Assembly (NCBI GenBank): GCA_964613585.1
Contig: CAZTHL010000029.1
Coordinates: forward strand, 1 to 40,570
DNA length: 40,570 nucleotides
DNA from: CAZTHL01 sp964613585
GTDB lineage: Bacteria > Pseudomonadota > Alphaproteobacteria > DSM-16000 > Inquilinaceae
Direction: 5' to 3'
Made by a program: the position numbers and the translations under genes. Positions 33,345-40,570 of the stretch are shown here, piece by piece. The notes beneath the pieces were generated by a model. It was given only the letters and a program-made list of their open reading frames with translations. It searched no databases and was not told the DNA's origin. The number at the start of each line of letters is the position of its first letter. Positions within the stretch are counted from its first letter, which is position 1.

Positions 33345-34859
33345 ATGCTCGGATTAAGGACGAGGCCGCGCCGTTCCGTGGCGGTGGGCGCGCAGCTATC
33401 AGGGCCGGCGGTGGCCATCCTTCTCGTGCTGGCGCTCTTGCAGCAGATGCCCGTGGCGCCCGCGCTTGGCGGCGCCCTGGCGGTGTTCGCCGGCTGCTAC
33501 TGGATGGTGCGACGGCGCGCCCGGGAGGGGCTGCAGGTCGCGGACTACGTGGAGCGGCTTGACGGAGAGCCCGCGGCCGGCGCGCCGTTGGTGCGGTCGG
33601 CGGAAGCCGCCCGCATCGTTGGGGCGGCGGCCCATCTGAAGCGGCAGGCGGTCGAGGAGGTCAACTACCTGGGCCGGCAGCTCGAGGTCGCCTCGGCCAT
33701 CCTGGATGCGCTGCACGATCCGTTGATGATCCTCGACCGGCGGCGCTCGGTGATCCGGGCCAACACCACGGCCGTGTCGCATTTCGGGGCCAAGATCCTC
33801 AACCGCGATTTGGCCGAGACGCTGCGCCATCCCGACGTGCTGGCCGCGGTCGACGAGGTCCTGGCCGGCGGCGGCTCACGCAATGTCCAGGTCAGCCAGC
33901 CGGTCCCCGTCGAGAAGGTGTTCGAGATCCGCGTCGTGCCCTTCCAATTGTCGGTCGAGGGCGAGACGACGGCGCGTCGGCGGGTGCCGCTCAGCGGCTC
34001 GGGGGAGCTTGGCGGCGCGGCGGCGCTGCTGACGCTGCACGACATCACCGCGATCAAGCGATCCGAGCAGATGCGGGCCGACTTCGTCGCCAACGCCAGC
34101 CATGAGCTGCGGACCCCCTTGTCGACGCTGATCGGCTTCATCGAGACCCTGCGCGGGCCGGCGCGCGACGACCCGGCGGCCCAGGATCGCTTCCTGTCGA
34201 TCATGGAGGAGCAGGCCGGGCGCATGTCCCGGCTGGTCAACGACCTGATGTCCCTTTCACGGATCGAACTCGATGAGCATACGCCGCCGGTCGAGCGGGT
34301 CGAGATCCCGCGAATCCTGCGCACCGTGGTCGACATGCTCGAGCTGCGCGCCAAGGCGCATGGGGTAAGCCTGGTGATCGACCAGCGGGAGCCGCTGCCC
34401 TTGGCCGTGGGCGACGAGGACCAGCTCGTTCAGGTGTTCCAGAATCTCATCCTGAACGCGATCCGCTATGGCCGGGACAACGGAGCCGTGACCATTCGTG
34501 CCTACCGCTCTTGCGGGCTACCGGGCATGCCGGGCGGATCGGTGGCCGTCGCGGTGATCGATGAGGGCGAGGGGATCGAGCGGTCGCACCTGCCGCGTCT
34601 GACCGAGCGCTTCTACCGGGTCGACCCCGCGCGCAGCCGGGCCATGGGGGGCACCGGTCTCGGGCTGGCCATCGTCAAGCACATCGTCAGCCGGCATCGC
34701 GGGCGGCTTATCGTCGACAGCGAGCTTGGCCGCGGCAGCACATTCACGGTGCACCTGCCGGCGGCGGCCCCGGGGGACAGGGTGATCGAGGCCGCGCCGG
34801 CCGCGGCGCCCGCGGGCGACGCGGTCAGGCGGACAGCCGCCGCCGGCGTCGGCCCGTGA
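33345..34859 (+). CDS. phoR: Phosphate regulon sensor histidine kinase PhoR
   Basis: The 504-residue protein has two N-terminal membrane spans (about 20-33 and 38-55) with almost no periplasmic loop, as in PhoR. A PAS-like domain follows (about 112-235). The HisKA box FVANASHELRTPLSTLIGF carries His253, and the ATPase domain shows NLILNAIRYG (N box), IDEGEGI (G1), ERFYRVD (F box) and GGTGLGLAI (G2). PhoR reads phosphate status through the Pst transporter and PhoU and phosphorylates PhoB. The call as PhoR rather than another kinase rests on this topology and on pstSCAB-phoU directly downstream. phoB is not in the window and may lie just past the right edge. The Shine-Dalgarno before the ATG is weak. 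The last 30 residues are an Ala/Pro-rich tail beyond the catalytic domain. Confidence 0.92.
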   Translation: MLGLRTRPRRSVAVGAQLSGPAVAILLVLALLQQMPVAPALGGALAVFAGCYWMVRRRAREGLQVADYVERLDGEPAAGAPLVRSAEAARIVGAAAHLKRQAVEEVNYLGRQLEVASAILDALHDPLMILDRRRSVIRANTTAVSHFGAKILNRDLAETLRHPDVLAAVDEVLAGGGSRNVQVSQPVPVEKVFEIRVVPFQLSVEGETTARRRVPLSGSGELGGAAALLTLHDITAIKRSEQMRADFVANASHELRTPLSTLIGFIETLRGPARDDPAAQDRFLSIMEEQAGRMSRLVNDLMSLSRIELDEHTPPVERVEIPRILRTVVDMLELRAKAHGVSLVIDQREPLPLAVGDEDQLVQVFQNLILNAIRYGRDNGAVTIRAYRSCGLPGMPGGSVAVAVIDEGEGIERSHLPRLTERFYRVDPARSRAMGGTGLGLAIVKHIVSRHRGRLIVDSELGRGSTFTVHLPAAAPGDRVIEAAPAAAPAGDAVRRTAAAGVGP

Positions 34860-34894
34860 CGGCCCGAGCGGTCCCGTCCTCGGCCACGGCCTTG

Positions 34895-34960
34895 GAGCGT
34901 TTCCGGCTCAAGTGGGACCACCGGCCGGTGCCGATACCGCGTCCGGCGGAAACGCCTTAG
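34895..34960. repeat. Palindromic dispersed repeat, copy D
   Basis: A 66-base copy between phoR and pstS. GCGTTTCCG (34897-34905) and CGGAAACGC (34947-34955) are perfect inverted ends. The left arm reads GAGCGTTTCCGGCTCAAGTG and the right arm GTGCCGATACCGCGTCCGGC, the latter similar to copy A. Here the outer edge does not form the stop of either neighbour. Confidence 0.65.
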
Positions 34961-35012
34961 CCGGAAGCATACTATTTGATATTTCAGGCACTTCCGGGGC
35001 GCTGAAAAAAAA

Positions 35013-35030
35013 ACGTCATGAAAATGCAGT
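35013..35030 (+). promoter_or_regulatory. Possible PHO box upstream of pstS
   Basis: ACGTCAT-GAAA-ATGCAGT has the spacing of a PhoB site (two 7-base halves, 4-base A-rich spacer). The first half matches the CTGTCAT consensus at five of seven positions, the second at only three. It is preceded by nine A residues (35005-35013) and lies 118 bases before the pstS ATG. Position is right for PhoB control, but the match is weak. Confidence 0.35.
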
Positions 35031-35147
35031 AAAGGGATCTTGGTCCGCGGCTAAGGTCTGGTCATGCGCGGGAGGGTGACCAGCGCGTCCGCCGGGTCAA
35101 GCTTAGGATCCGGCGTAACGAGAACGTTCAACTGGAGGCAGTAGGCC

Positions 35148-36179
35148 ATGAAGCAATCATTCGCCGTGGCGGCGATCGCGAGCGTCGCCACCGTCGGTCT
35201 GGGGTCTGGTGAGGCGCTGGCGCAGGCGCGGGACCGCATCCTGCTGGCCGGCTCGTCCACCGTGGCGCCGTTCGCCCAGCTGGTGGTCGAGCGGTTCAAC
35301 AACACCACTCAGCACAGCGCGGAATACAACTCAACCGGTACGGGCGGCGGCTTCCGCTTGTTCTGCGGTGGTGTCGGCGCCGACCACACGGACTTCTCGG
35401 GCGCGTCGCGATCGATTCGCGACTCCGAAGTCGAGATGTGCGCCCAGAATGGCGTCGAGGACATCACCGAGCTGACCATCGGCTACGACGGCATCGTGCT
35501 GGCCGACAGCGTCGAGGGTGAGTCGATGAGCATCACCCGGCCGCAGCTGTTCCAGGCGCTGGCGGCTCAGGTGGAGGTCGATGGCCGCATCGTCGACAAT
35601 CCGTACACCCGCTGGTCGGAGATCGATTCGAGCCTGCCGGACACCGAGATCGAGGTTCTCGGGCCGCCGCCGACCTCCGGCACCCGTGACGCCTTCGTCG
35701 AGCTGGTCATGGAGGAAGGCTGCCAGGAGTTCCCGGCCATCGCCGCCGTGGAGGATGCCGACGAGGATCGCTTCGAGCAGATCTGCGGCACCATGCGTGA
35801 GGACGGCGCCTTCGTCGAGGCCGGTGAGGACGACAACCTGATCGTCCAGCGGCTCGAGGCGAACCCGGACGCCTTCGGCATCTTCGGCTTCTCGTTCCTC
35901 GACCAGAACCGCGACGTCATCCAGGGCGCCGAGGTCGATGGCGTCGAGCCGACCTTCGACAACATCGCGACCGGCGAGTACCCGGTCTCGCGCTCGCTCT
36001 TCCTGTACGTCAAGGACGCCCATGTCGGCGTCATCCCGGGCATGCGCGAGTTCCTGCAGGAGCTCACCGCCGAAGAGACGCTTGGTCCCGAGGGCTATCT
36101 CGTGGACGCCGGCCTGATCCCGCTCAACGAGGATGAGCGCCAGGCGCTGCGCGACAAGGCCGAGGCGATCGGCAGCTAA
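35148..36179 (+). CDS. pstS: Periplasmic phosphate-binding protein PstS
   Basis: The 343-residue protein has a Sec signal (MKQSFAVAAIASVATVGLGSGEALAQA). Its two-lobed phosphate-binding protein shows the family motifs ILLAGSSTVAPFAQLVVE, TGTGGGFRLFCGGVGADHTDFSGASR and PPTSGTRDAF, whose Ser/Thr/Arg/Asp residues bind phosphate. It captures phosphate in the periplasm for the PstCAB importer. It belongs to the longer alphaproteobacterial form, with an acidic insertion (AVEDADEDRFEQICGTMRED). GGAGG lies nine bases before the ATG. A strong hairpin follows the stop and separates it from pstC, which usually lets PstS be made in excess over the membrane parts. A possible PHO box and repeat copy D are upstream. 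Confidence 0.96.
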   Translation: MKQSFAVAAIASVATVGLGSGEALAQARDRILLAGSSTVAPFAQLVVERFNNTTQHSAEYNSTGTGGGFRLFCGGVGADHTDFSGASRSIRDSEVEMCAQNGVEDITELTIGYDGIVLADSVEGESMSITRPQLFQALAAQVEVDGRIVDNPYTRWSEIDSSLPDTEIEVLGPPPTSGTRDAFVELVMEEGCQEFPAIAAVEDADEDRFEQICGTMREDGAFVEAGEDDNLIVQRLEANPDAFGIFGFSFLDQNRDVIQGAEVDGVEPTFDNIATGEYPVSRSLFLYVKDAHVGVIPGMREFLQELTAEETLGPEGYLVDAGLIPLNEDERQALRDKAEAIGS

Positions 36180-36213
36180 GGCGTTCAGGCCAATTTGTCG
36201 CTGATCCTACGGG

Positions 36214-36243
36214 ACGCCGGTCGGTGGTTGCGCCGACCGGCGT
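36214..36243 (+). terminator. Intercistronic hairpin between pstS and pstC
   Basis: A perfect 11-base-pair stem, ACGCCGGTCGG (36214-36224) and CCGACCGGCGT (36233-36243), with an 8-base loop, followed by ttccttg. It lies 34 bases after the pstS stop and 55 before the pstC ATG. The short, broken T-stretch suggests a partial terminator or a 3' stabiliser of pstS mRNA rather than a full stop. Confidence 0.7.
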
Positions 36244-36298
36244 TTCCTTGATGATGATGCGCTGATTTCAGTCGGGCCCAAGTCGCGAAAGTTGCCCC

Positions 36299-37678
36299 AT
36301 GTCGCCGATGGTTCTTGTCTTGATCCTGCTGCTGCTGTCCCTCGTCGGCTACTACCTCGGCCGCAGCAGGGCCGTGGCGACGGCGGACGGGCGGGTGCAG
36401 GAATTGCATTCCCTGCCGAGCTATTACGGGCTGTACATTGCCCTGTGGGCGCTGCTCCCGGGCCTGCTGCTGATCCTGATCTGGCTGTTCATCGAGCCGA
36501 TCGTCATCGACGCGCTTGTGGCATCCTCGGTCCCGTACTACGACGATCTGACGGGTCCGCAGCAGAACCTGCTGCTGGTGGACATCAAGAATCTTGCCGC
36601 CGGCAGCATCGTGAGCCGTGAGGCGGACGAGGCGGTGCAAAACGCGGCCGCCTACTACAACAGCCTTTCCGCGCTCAGCAACTGGATGCTGTTCGCGATC
36701 GGCGCGGGCCTCGCGGCGCTCGCGCTCTGGTACACCCGCCGCCAGATCGAGCCGCGCTTCCGCGCCCGCAACAACGTTGAGCAGATCACCACGGTCCTGC
36801 TGATCATCTGCTCCACGATCGCCATTTTCACGACGGTCGGCATCGTCCTGTCGCTGCTCTTCGAGAGCTACCGCTTCTTTACCCAGATACCGTTCCACGA
36901 GTTCCTGTTCGGCCTGAGCTGGAGCCCGCAGATCGCGCTGCGCGCCGACCAGTTCGGCTCGTCGGGGGCCTTCGGGGCCGTGCCGCTGTTCGCGGGCACC
37001 CTGCTGATCGCCTTCATCGCCATGGTGGTGGCAGCGCCGGTCGGCCTCATGGCCGCGGTGTACCTGGCGGAGTACGCGCCAATGAAGGTACGGTCCTCGG
37101 TCAAGCCGATCCTGGAGATCCTGGCCGGCATCCCGACGGTGGTCTACGGATTCTTCGCGATCCTGACCGTGGCGCCGGTCATACGGGACTTCGGCAACGC
37201 CATCGGCCTGGACGCCTCGTCCAACAGCGCCCTGGCGGCGGGGCTGGTGATGGGCGTCATGATCGTGCCCTTCGTCTCTTCGCTGTCGGACGACGTCATC
37301 AACTCCGTGCCGCAGTCGCTTCGGGAAGGCTCCTACGGCCTCGGCGCGACCAAGTCGGAGACGATCCGTCAGATCATCCTGCCGGCGGCGCTGCCCGGCA
37401 TCGTGGGCGCCCTGCTGCTGGCCGTCAGCCGCGCCATCGGCGAGACCATGATCGTGGTCATGGCGGCCGGGCTGGCGGCGAACCTCACGCTCAACCCGTT
37501 CGACGCCGTCACCACCGTGACCGTGCAGATCGCAACCCTTCTGGTGGGCGACCAGGAGTTCGACAACGCCAAGACGCTGTCTGCCTTTGCGCTCGGGCTG
37601 GTGCTGTTCATCGTGACCCTGGGCCTGAACGTCATCGCCCTGCGCGTCGTCCAGAAGTACAGAGAGAAGTATGACTGA
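36299..37678 (+). CDS. pstC: Phosphate ABC transporter permease PstC
   Basis: The 459-residue inner-membrane protein has a long N-terminal section with three spans and a soluble stretch (about 1-190), the extension seen in alphaproteobacterial PstC. The binding-protein-dependent permease domain follows (about 230-450), with the ABC-contact loop SVPQSLREGSYGLGATKSETIRQIILPAALPGI in outline. It pairs with PstA to form the phosphate channel. Its last eight bases overlap the pstA start (ATGACTGA arrangement), showing translational coupling. The start at 36299 is the first ATG after the hairpin, although no clear Shine-Dalgarno is seen. Confidence 0.95.
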   Translation: MSPMVLVLILLLLSLVGYYLGRSRAVATADGRVQELHSLPSYYGLYIALWALLPGLLLILIWLFIEPIVIDALVASSVPYYDDLTGPQQNLLLVDIKNLAAGSIVSREADEAVQNAAAYYNSLSALSNWMLFAIGAGLAALALWYTRRQIEPRFRARNNVEQITTVLLIICSTIAIFTTVGIVLSLLFESYRFFTQIPFHEFLFGLSWSPQIALRADQFGSSGAFGAVPLFAGTLLIAFIAMVVAAPVGLMAAVYLAEYAPMKVRSSVKPILEILAGIPTVVYGFFAILTVAPVIRDFGNAIGLDASSNSALAAGLVMGVMIVPFVSSLSDDVINSVPQSLREGSYGLGATKSETIRQIILPAALPGIVGALLLAVSRAIGETMIVVMAAGLAANLTLNPFDAVTTVTVQIATLLVGDQEFDNAKTLSAFALGLVLFIVTLGLNVIALRVVQKYREKYD

Positions 37679-38987
37679 CACGCCGATCTCCATGGGTGCG
37701 GCGGCACCGTCCATCCACCGGACCGCCGCAGCGGAATCGCGTCTGCGCGCCCGGTACGCGGCCGAGCGACGCTTCAGGATCTACGGCATCGTGGCCATCG
37801 GTGTCGCGCTGGCCATGCTGGCGACCCTGCTGGTCAGCATCGGGCGGGAAAGCGTGTCCGCCTTCTATAAGACGTACATCACGATCGACGTCTTCCTCGA
37901 TCCCCAGGAGATCGACCCGACCGGCGAGCGCGACGAGCGGGCCCTGATCCGGGCGAACTACCAGGGCCTGCTGAACGACCGCCTCTACGAGCTGTTTCCG
38001 GACGTGACCGACCGGCGGGAACGGCGACGGCTGCGCGCCCTGGTGAGCCCGGGAGCCGGCTTCGAGCTTCGCGAGCAGGTCCTGGCCAACCCGGATCTTG
38101 TCGGCCAGACGGTGACCGTGTCGGTGCCCGTGTCCGATGACATCGATCAGATGGCCAAGGGACGCATCGACCGCGATCTGCCGGAGCGGCAACGGCGGGT
38201 CAAGGACGATCAGCTCGGCTGGTACGACACGCTTGTGGAGAACGATCGTATCTTCCAGGCCGTCAACTGGGACTTCTTCACCGGGGCCAACAGCCGCTAT
38301 CCCGAGCTGGCGGGCATCTGGGCGGCGGTCGTGGGCTCGTTCCTGACCATGATCGTGACGCTCGGCCTGTCGTTCCCGATCGCGGTGGCGGCGGCGATCT
38401 ACCTCGAGGAGTTCGCGCCCAAGAACCGGTGGACCGACATGATCGAGGTCAACATCAACAATCTGGCCGCGGTGCCCTCGATCGTCTTCGGCCTGCTGGG
38501 GTTGGCGGTCTTCATCCAGTTCTTCGGCGTGCCGCAGTCGACACCGGTGATCGGCGGCATGGTGATCGCGCTCATGACCCTGCCGACCATCATCATCGCC
38601 GCCCGGGCCGCCATCAAGGCGGTACCGCCGTCGATCCGCGAGGCGGCCCTCGGCGTCGGGGCCTCCAAGCTCCAGGTCGTGTTCCACCATGTCCTGCCGC
38701 TGGCCATGCCCGGAATCCTGACCGGGACCATCATCGGCGCCGCGCAGGCGCTGGGCGAGACCGCGCCGCTGCTGATGATCGGCATGGTAATCTTCATCAC
38801 TACGGTGCCAAGCGGCTTCCTCGACGCGGCGACGGTCATGCCGGTGCAGATCTACAGCTGGGCCGGCAATCCGGAGCGTGGCTTCGTGGCGCTGACCTCG
38901 GCCGCGATCATGTTCCTGCTCATCTTCCTCATCGCCATGAACGCTATCGCGATCTGGCTCCGCAAGAAGTTCGAACGCCGGTGGTGA
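37671..38987 (+). CDS. pstA: Phosphate ABC transporter permease PstA
   Basis: The 438-residue protein has one N-terminal span (about 39-58), a soluble region (60-200) of the type called DUF3333 that is usual in alphaproteobacteria, and a C-terminal permease domain. That domain carries EEFAPKNRWTDMIEVNINNL and the ABC-contact loop VPPSIREAALGVGASKLQVVFHHVLPLAMPGIL in outline. With PstC and a PstB dimer it imports phosphate. It overlaps pstC by eight bases and pstB begins five bases after its stop, so all are one transcript. Confidence 0.95.
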   Translation: MTDTPISMGAAAPSIHRTAAAESRLRARYAAERRFRIYGIVAIGVALAMLATLLVSIGRESVSAFYKTYITIDVFLDPQEIDPTGERDERALIRANYQGLLNDRLYELFPDVTDRRERRRLRALVSPGAGFELREQVLANPDLVGQTVTVSVPVSDDIDQMAKGRIDRDLPERQRRVKDDQLGWYDTLVENDRIFQAVNWDFFTGANSRYPELAGIWAAVVGSFLTMIVTLGLSFPIAVAAAIYLEEFAPKNRWTDMIEVNINNLAAVPSIVFGLLGLAVFIQFFGVPQSTPVIGGMVIALMTLPTIIIAARAAIKAVPPSIREAALGVGASKLQVVFHHVLPLAMPGILTGTIIGAAQALGETAPLLMIGMVIFITTVPSGFLDAATVMPVQIYSWAGNPERGFVALTSAAIMFLLIFLIAMNAIAIWLRKKFERRW

Positions 38988-38992
38988 TCGTC

Positions 38993-39805
38993 ATGACCAA
39001 TGCAGCGACCGAGACCGCGCCCGCCCCGACGGCGTATTCCAGCGGTGAGTACGTCAAGATGTCGTCGCGCGATGTCGAGGTCTATTACGGCGCGAAGCGC
39101 GCGCTGAACGGGATCAACGTCGACATCCTTCAGAACGAGGTGCTGGCCCTGATCGGCCCGTCCGGCTGCGGCAAGTCGACGTTCCTGCGCTGCCTCAACC
39201 GGATGAACGACACCATCGACATCGCGCGGGTGACGGGCGAGCTGAAGCTGGACGGCCAGGACATCTACGACCGCCGCCTTGACGTGGTGCAGCTGCGGGC
39301 CCGGGTCGGCATGGTGTTCCAGAAGCCGAACCCGTTTCCGAAGTCCATCTATGACAACATCGCCTATGGTCCGCGCATCCACGGCATCGCCATCCAGAAG
39401 GACGACACGGACGCGATCGTCCAACGGAGCCTGGAAGGGGCCGGTCTCTGGAATGAGGTGAAGGACCGCCTGTTGGAGCCCGGCACCGGCCTGTCCGGCG
39501 GGCAGCAGCAGCGTCTATGCATCGCGCGGGCCATCGCGGTCAGCCCCGAGGTGATCCTGATGGACGAGCCGTGCTCGGCGCTCGACCCGATCGCCACGGC
39601 GCATGTCGAGGAGCTTATCGACGAACTGCGCCGCCAGTACACCATCGTGATCGTTACCCACAACATGCAGCAGGCGGCCCGGGTCAGCCAGAAGACGGCG
39701 TTCTTCCACCTGGGCAACCTGGTCGAGCATGCCGCGACCGAGGAAATCTTCACCAACCCCAAGGACGAGCGCACCCAGGGCTACATCACCGGCCGTTACG
39801 GCTAA
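38993..39805 (+). CDS. pstB: Phosphate ABC transporter ATP-binding protein PstB
   Basis: The 270-residue ATPase has Walker A GPSGCGKST, the Q-loop MVFQKPNPFPKSIYDN, the signature LSGGQQQRL, Walker B VILMDEPCSALDP and the switch His in IVTHNM, all as in PstB. It powers PstCA and, with PhoU, relays phosphate sufficiency to PhoR. The ATG at 38993 follows five bases after pstA; a GTG at 38984 in the same frame overlaps the pstA stop and cannot be excluded. The 27-residue head before the first strand is usual for the family. Confidence 0.96.
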   Translation: MTNAATETAPAPTAYSSGEYVKMSSRDVEVYYGAKRALNGINVDILQNEVLALIGPSGCGKSTFLRCLNRMNDTIDIARVTGELKLDGQDIYDRRLDVVQLRARVGMVFQKPNPFPKSIYDNIAYGPRIHGIAIQKDDTDAIVQRSLEGAGLWNEVKDRLLEPGTGLSGGQQQRLCIARAIAVSPEVILMDEPCSALDPIATAHVEELIDELRRQYTIVIVTHNMQQAARVSQKTAFFHLGNLVEHAATEEIFTNPKDERTQGYITGRYG

Positions 39806-39840
39806 GCCGGCCCGCCGGGGTGACCTCGGCACGGTATCCG

Positions 39841-40570
39841 ATGAGCACGGAGCACATCGTCAGCGCCTTCGACACCGAATTGGTGCGTTTGAAGCGGTCC
39901 ATCGTTCAGATGGGTGGGTTGGCCGAAAGCCAGCTGGAAAACGCCATTCAGGCAATCATGCGCCGGGATGCGCAACTGGCCGGGCGCATTGTCGGCGAAG
40001 ATCAGCGGTTGGACGCGTTCGAGACCGAGATTGAGGTGGAAGCGGTGCGCCTGTTGGCCCTGCGCCAACCCATGGCCGGCGATCTGCGCGAAATCGTCTC
40101 GGCCCTGAAGATTTCCTCCGATCTGGAACGGATCGGCGATTACGCCGCCAATCTGGCCAAGCGCACCATGGCTTTGGCACAGCTGCCCACGGTCCGGCCG
40201 CTGCTGGCCATCCCGCGCATGGCGCGCATGGCCCAGGAAATGATCAAGGATGTCTTGGACGCCTATACGGAACGGGATGTTGATCAAGCGGTGGCCGCCT
40301 GGGCCCGGGATGAGGAGCTGGACGATCTGTACACCAGCCTGTTCCGGGAAACCTTGACCTACATGATGGAGGATCCGCGCAACATCTCGCCCTGCACCCA
40401 TGTCCTGTTCATGGCCAAGAACATCGAGCGGGTGGGCGACCACGCCACGAACATCGCGGAGGACGTGGTGATGGCCGCCGAGTCAGTCAATCTCAAGCAC
40501 GCGGAGAAGATCGGCAATGACGCAGAGCCTCAGCAGCACCTGGGGTGCCACGCGCCCCCGATCGGCAGTG
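39841..40570 (+). CDS. phoU: Phosphate transport regulator PhoU (open at the window edge)
   Basis: The visible 243 codons encode the two three-helix bundles of PhoU with both metal-binding signatures: ALKISSDLERIGDYAANLAK in the first repeat and FMAKNIERVGDHATNIAED in the second (E/DxxxD type). PhoU binds PstB and PhoR and keeps the Pho response off when phosphate is plentiful. At 243 residues the protein is already about the usual length, so the stop probably lies just past the edge. Codon use differs from pstSCAB: TTG for Leu eight times and GAA for Glu about ten times, both rare in pstB. No clear Shine-Dalgarno precedes the ATG. Near the edge another ATG (40517, different frame) could be the start of an overlapping phoB, but too little is visible. 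Confidence 0.92.
   Translation, partial: MSTEHIVSAFDTELVRLKRSIVQMGGLAESQLENAIQAIMRRDAQLAGRIVGEDQRLDAFETEIEVEAVRLLALRQPMAGDLREIVSALKISSDLERIGDYAANLAKRTMALAQLPTVRPLLAIPRMARMAQEMIKDVLDAYTERDVDQAVAAWARDEELDDLYTSLFRETLTYMMEDPRNISPCTHVLFMAKNIERVGDHATNIAEDVVMAAESVNLKHAEKIGNDAEPQQHLGCHAPPIGS

Noticed and set aside
40517..40570. ATG in another frame near the right edge that could start phoB
   Set aside because: Only 18 codons are visible, no receiver-domain motif is reached, and phoU is still open, so it cannot be supported.
1..40570. tRNA, rRNA, CRISPR, prophage or IS elements
   Set aside because: None could be recognised; no direct-repeat array, transposase motif or cloverleaf candidate was found by eye.

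Overview
The window is GC-rich and dense, and most likely comes from an alphaproteobacterium, plausibly Rhodospirillales or Geminicoccales-like. This rests on the codon use, the phoR-pstSCAB-phoU order, a PstA with the N-terminal extension usual in alphaproteobacteria, the hybrid MaeB malic enzyme, and a dispersed palindromic repeat with 'gagcgtttccgg' ends. No ribosomal RNA, tRNA, CRISPR array, phage or IS transposase is visible, so the taxonomic guess is inference.

Region 1 (1-30.3 kb) is a Wzx/Wzy-type exopolysaccharide locus split into short operons on both strands. An operon on the minus strand (4765 to 74) encodes a GDP-mannose 3,5-epimerase homologue, a WecG/TagA glycosyltransferase, an MBOAT O-acyltransferase and its SGNH-like partner. 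A PPP-family phosphatase gene follows on the plus strand. The next minus-strand block (15170 to 6171) holds an alkaline-phosphatase-superfamily protein, the initiating WcaJ/WbaP-type sugar-phosphate transferase, a Wzc-like chain-length regulator/tyrosine kinase, an M15 peptidase, a short Wza-like lipoprotein and an outer-membrane barrel. A sulfotransferase gene is divergent from the phosphatase-superfamily gene. A secreted beta-helix protein and a Wzy-like polymerase follow on the minus strand, then a small membrane protein, a GT2 and an AAA ATPase on the plus strand. The block closes with a GT4, the Wzx flippase, a class III cyclase-like protein, a PRC-barrel periplasmic protein and a second GT4 paralogous to the first.

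Together these predict a polymer started on undecaprenyl phosphate by WcaJ, extended by at least four glycosyltransferases, flipped by Wzx, polymerised by Wzy under Wzc control and exported through the Wza/barrel proteins. It would be decorated with O-acyl and sulfate groups, and GDP-L-galactose is a likely precursor.

Region 2 (30.9-33.2 kb) is the NADP-type malic enzyme with a phosphotransacetylase-like tail. Region 3 (33.3 kb to the right edge) is the phosphate-starvation operon phoR, pstS, pstC, pstA, pstB and a phoU still open at the window edge, with a weak PHO-box candidate before pstS and a strong hairpin between pstS and pstC.

The most distinctive points are: the L-galactose/sulfation/acylation gene set; a family of four palindromic repeats, two of which supply the stop codon of the adjacent gene; a cyclase with His in place of the transition-state Asn; an AAA ATPase with a long proline-rich head inside the polysaccharide locus; and a shift in codon use at phoU.
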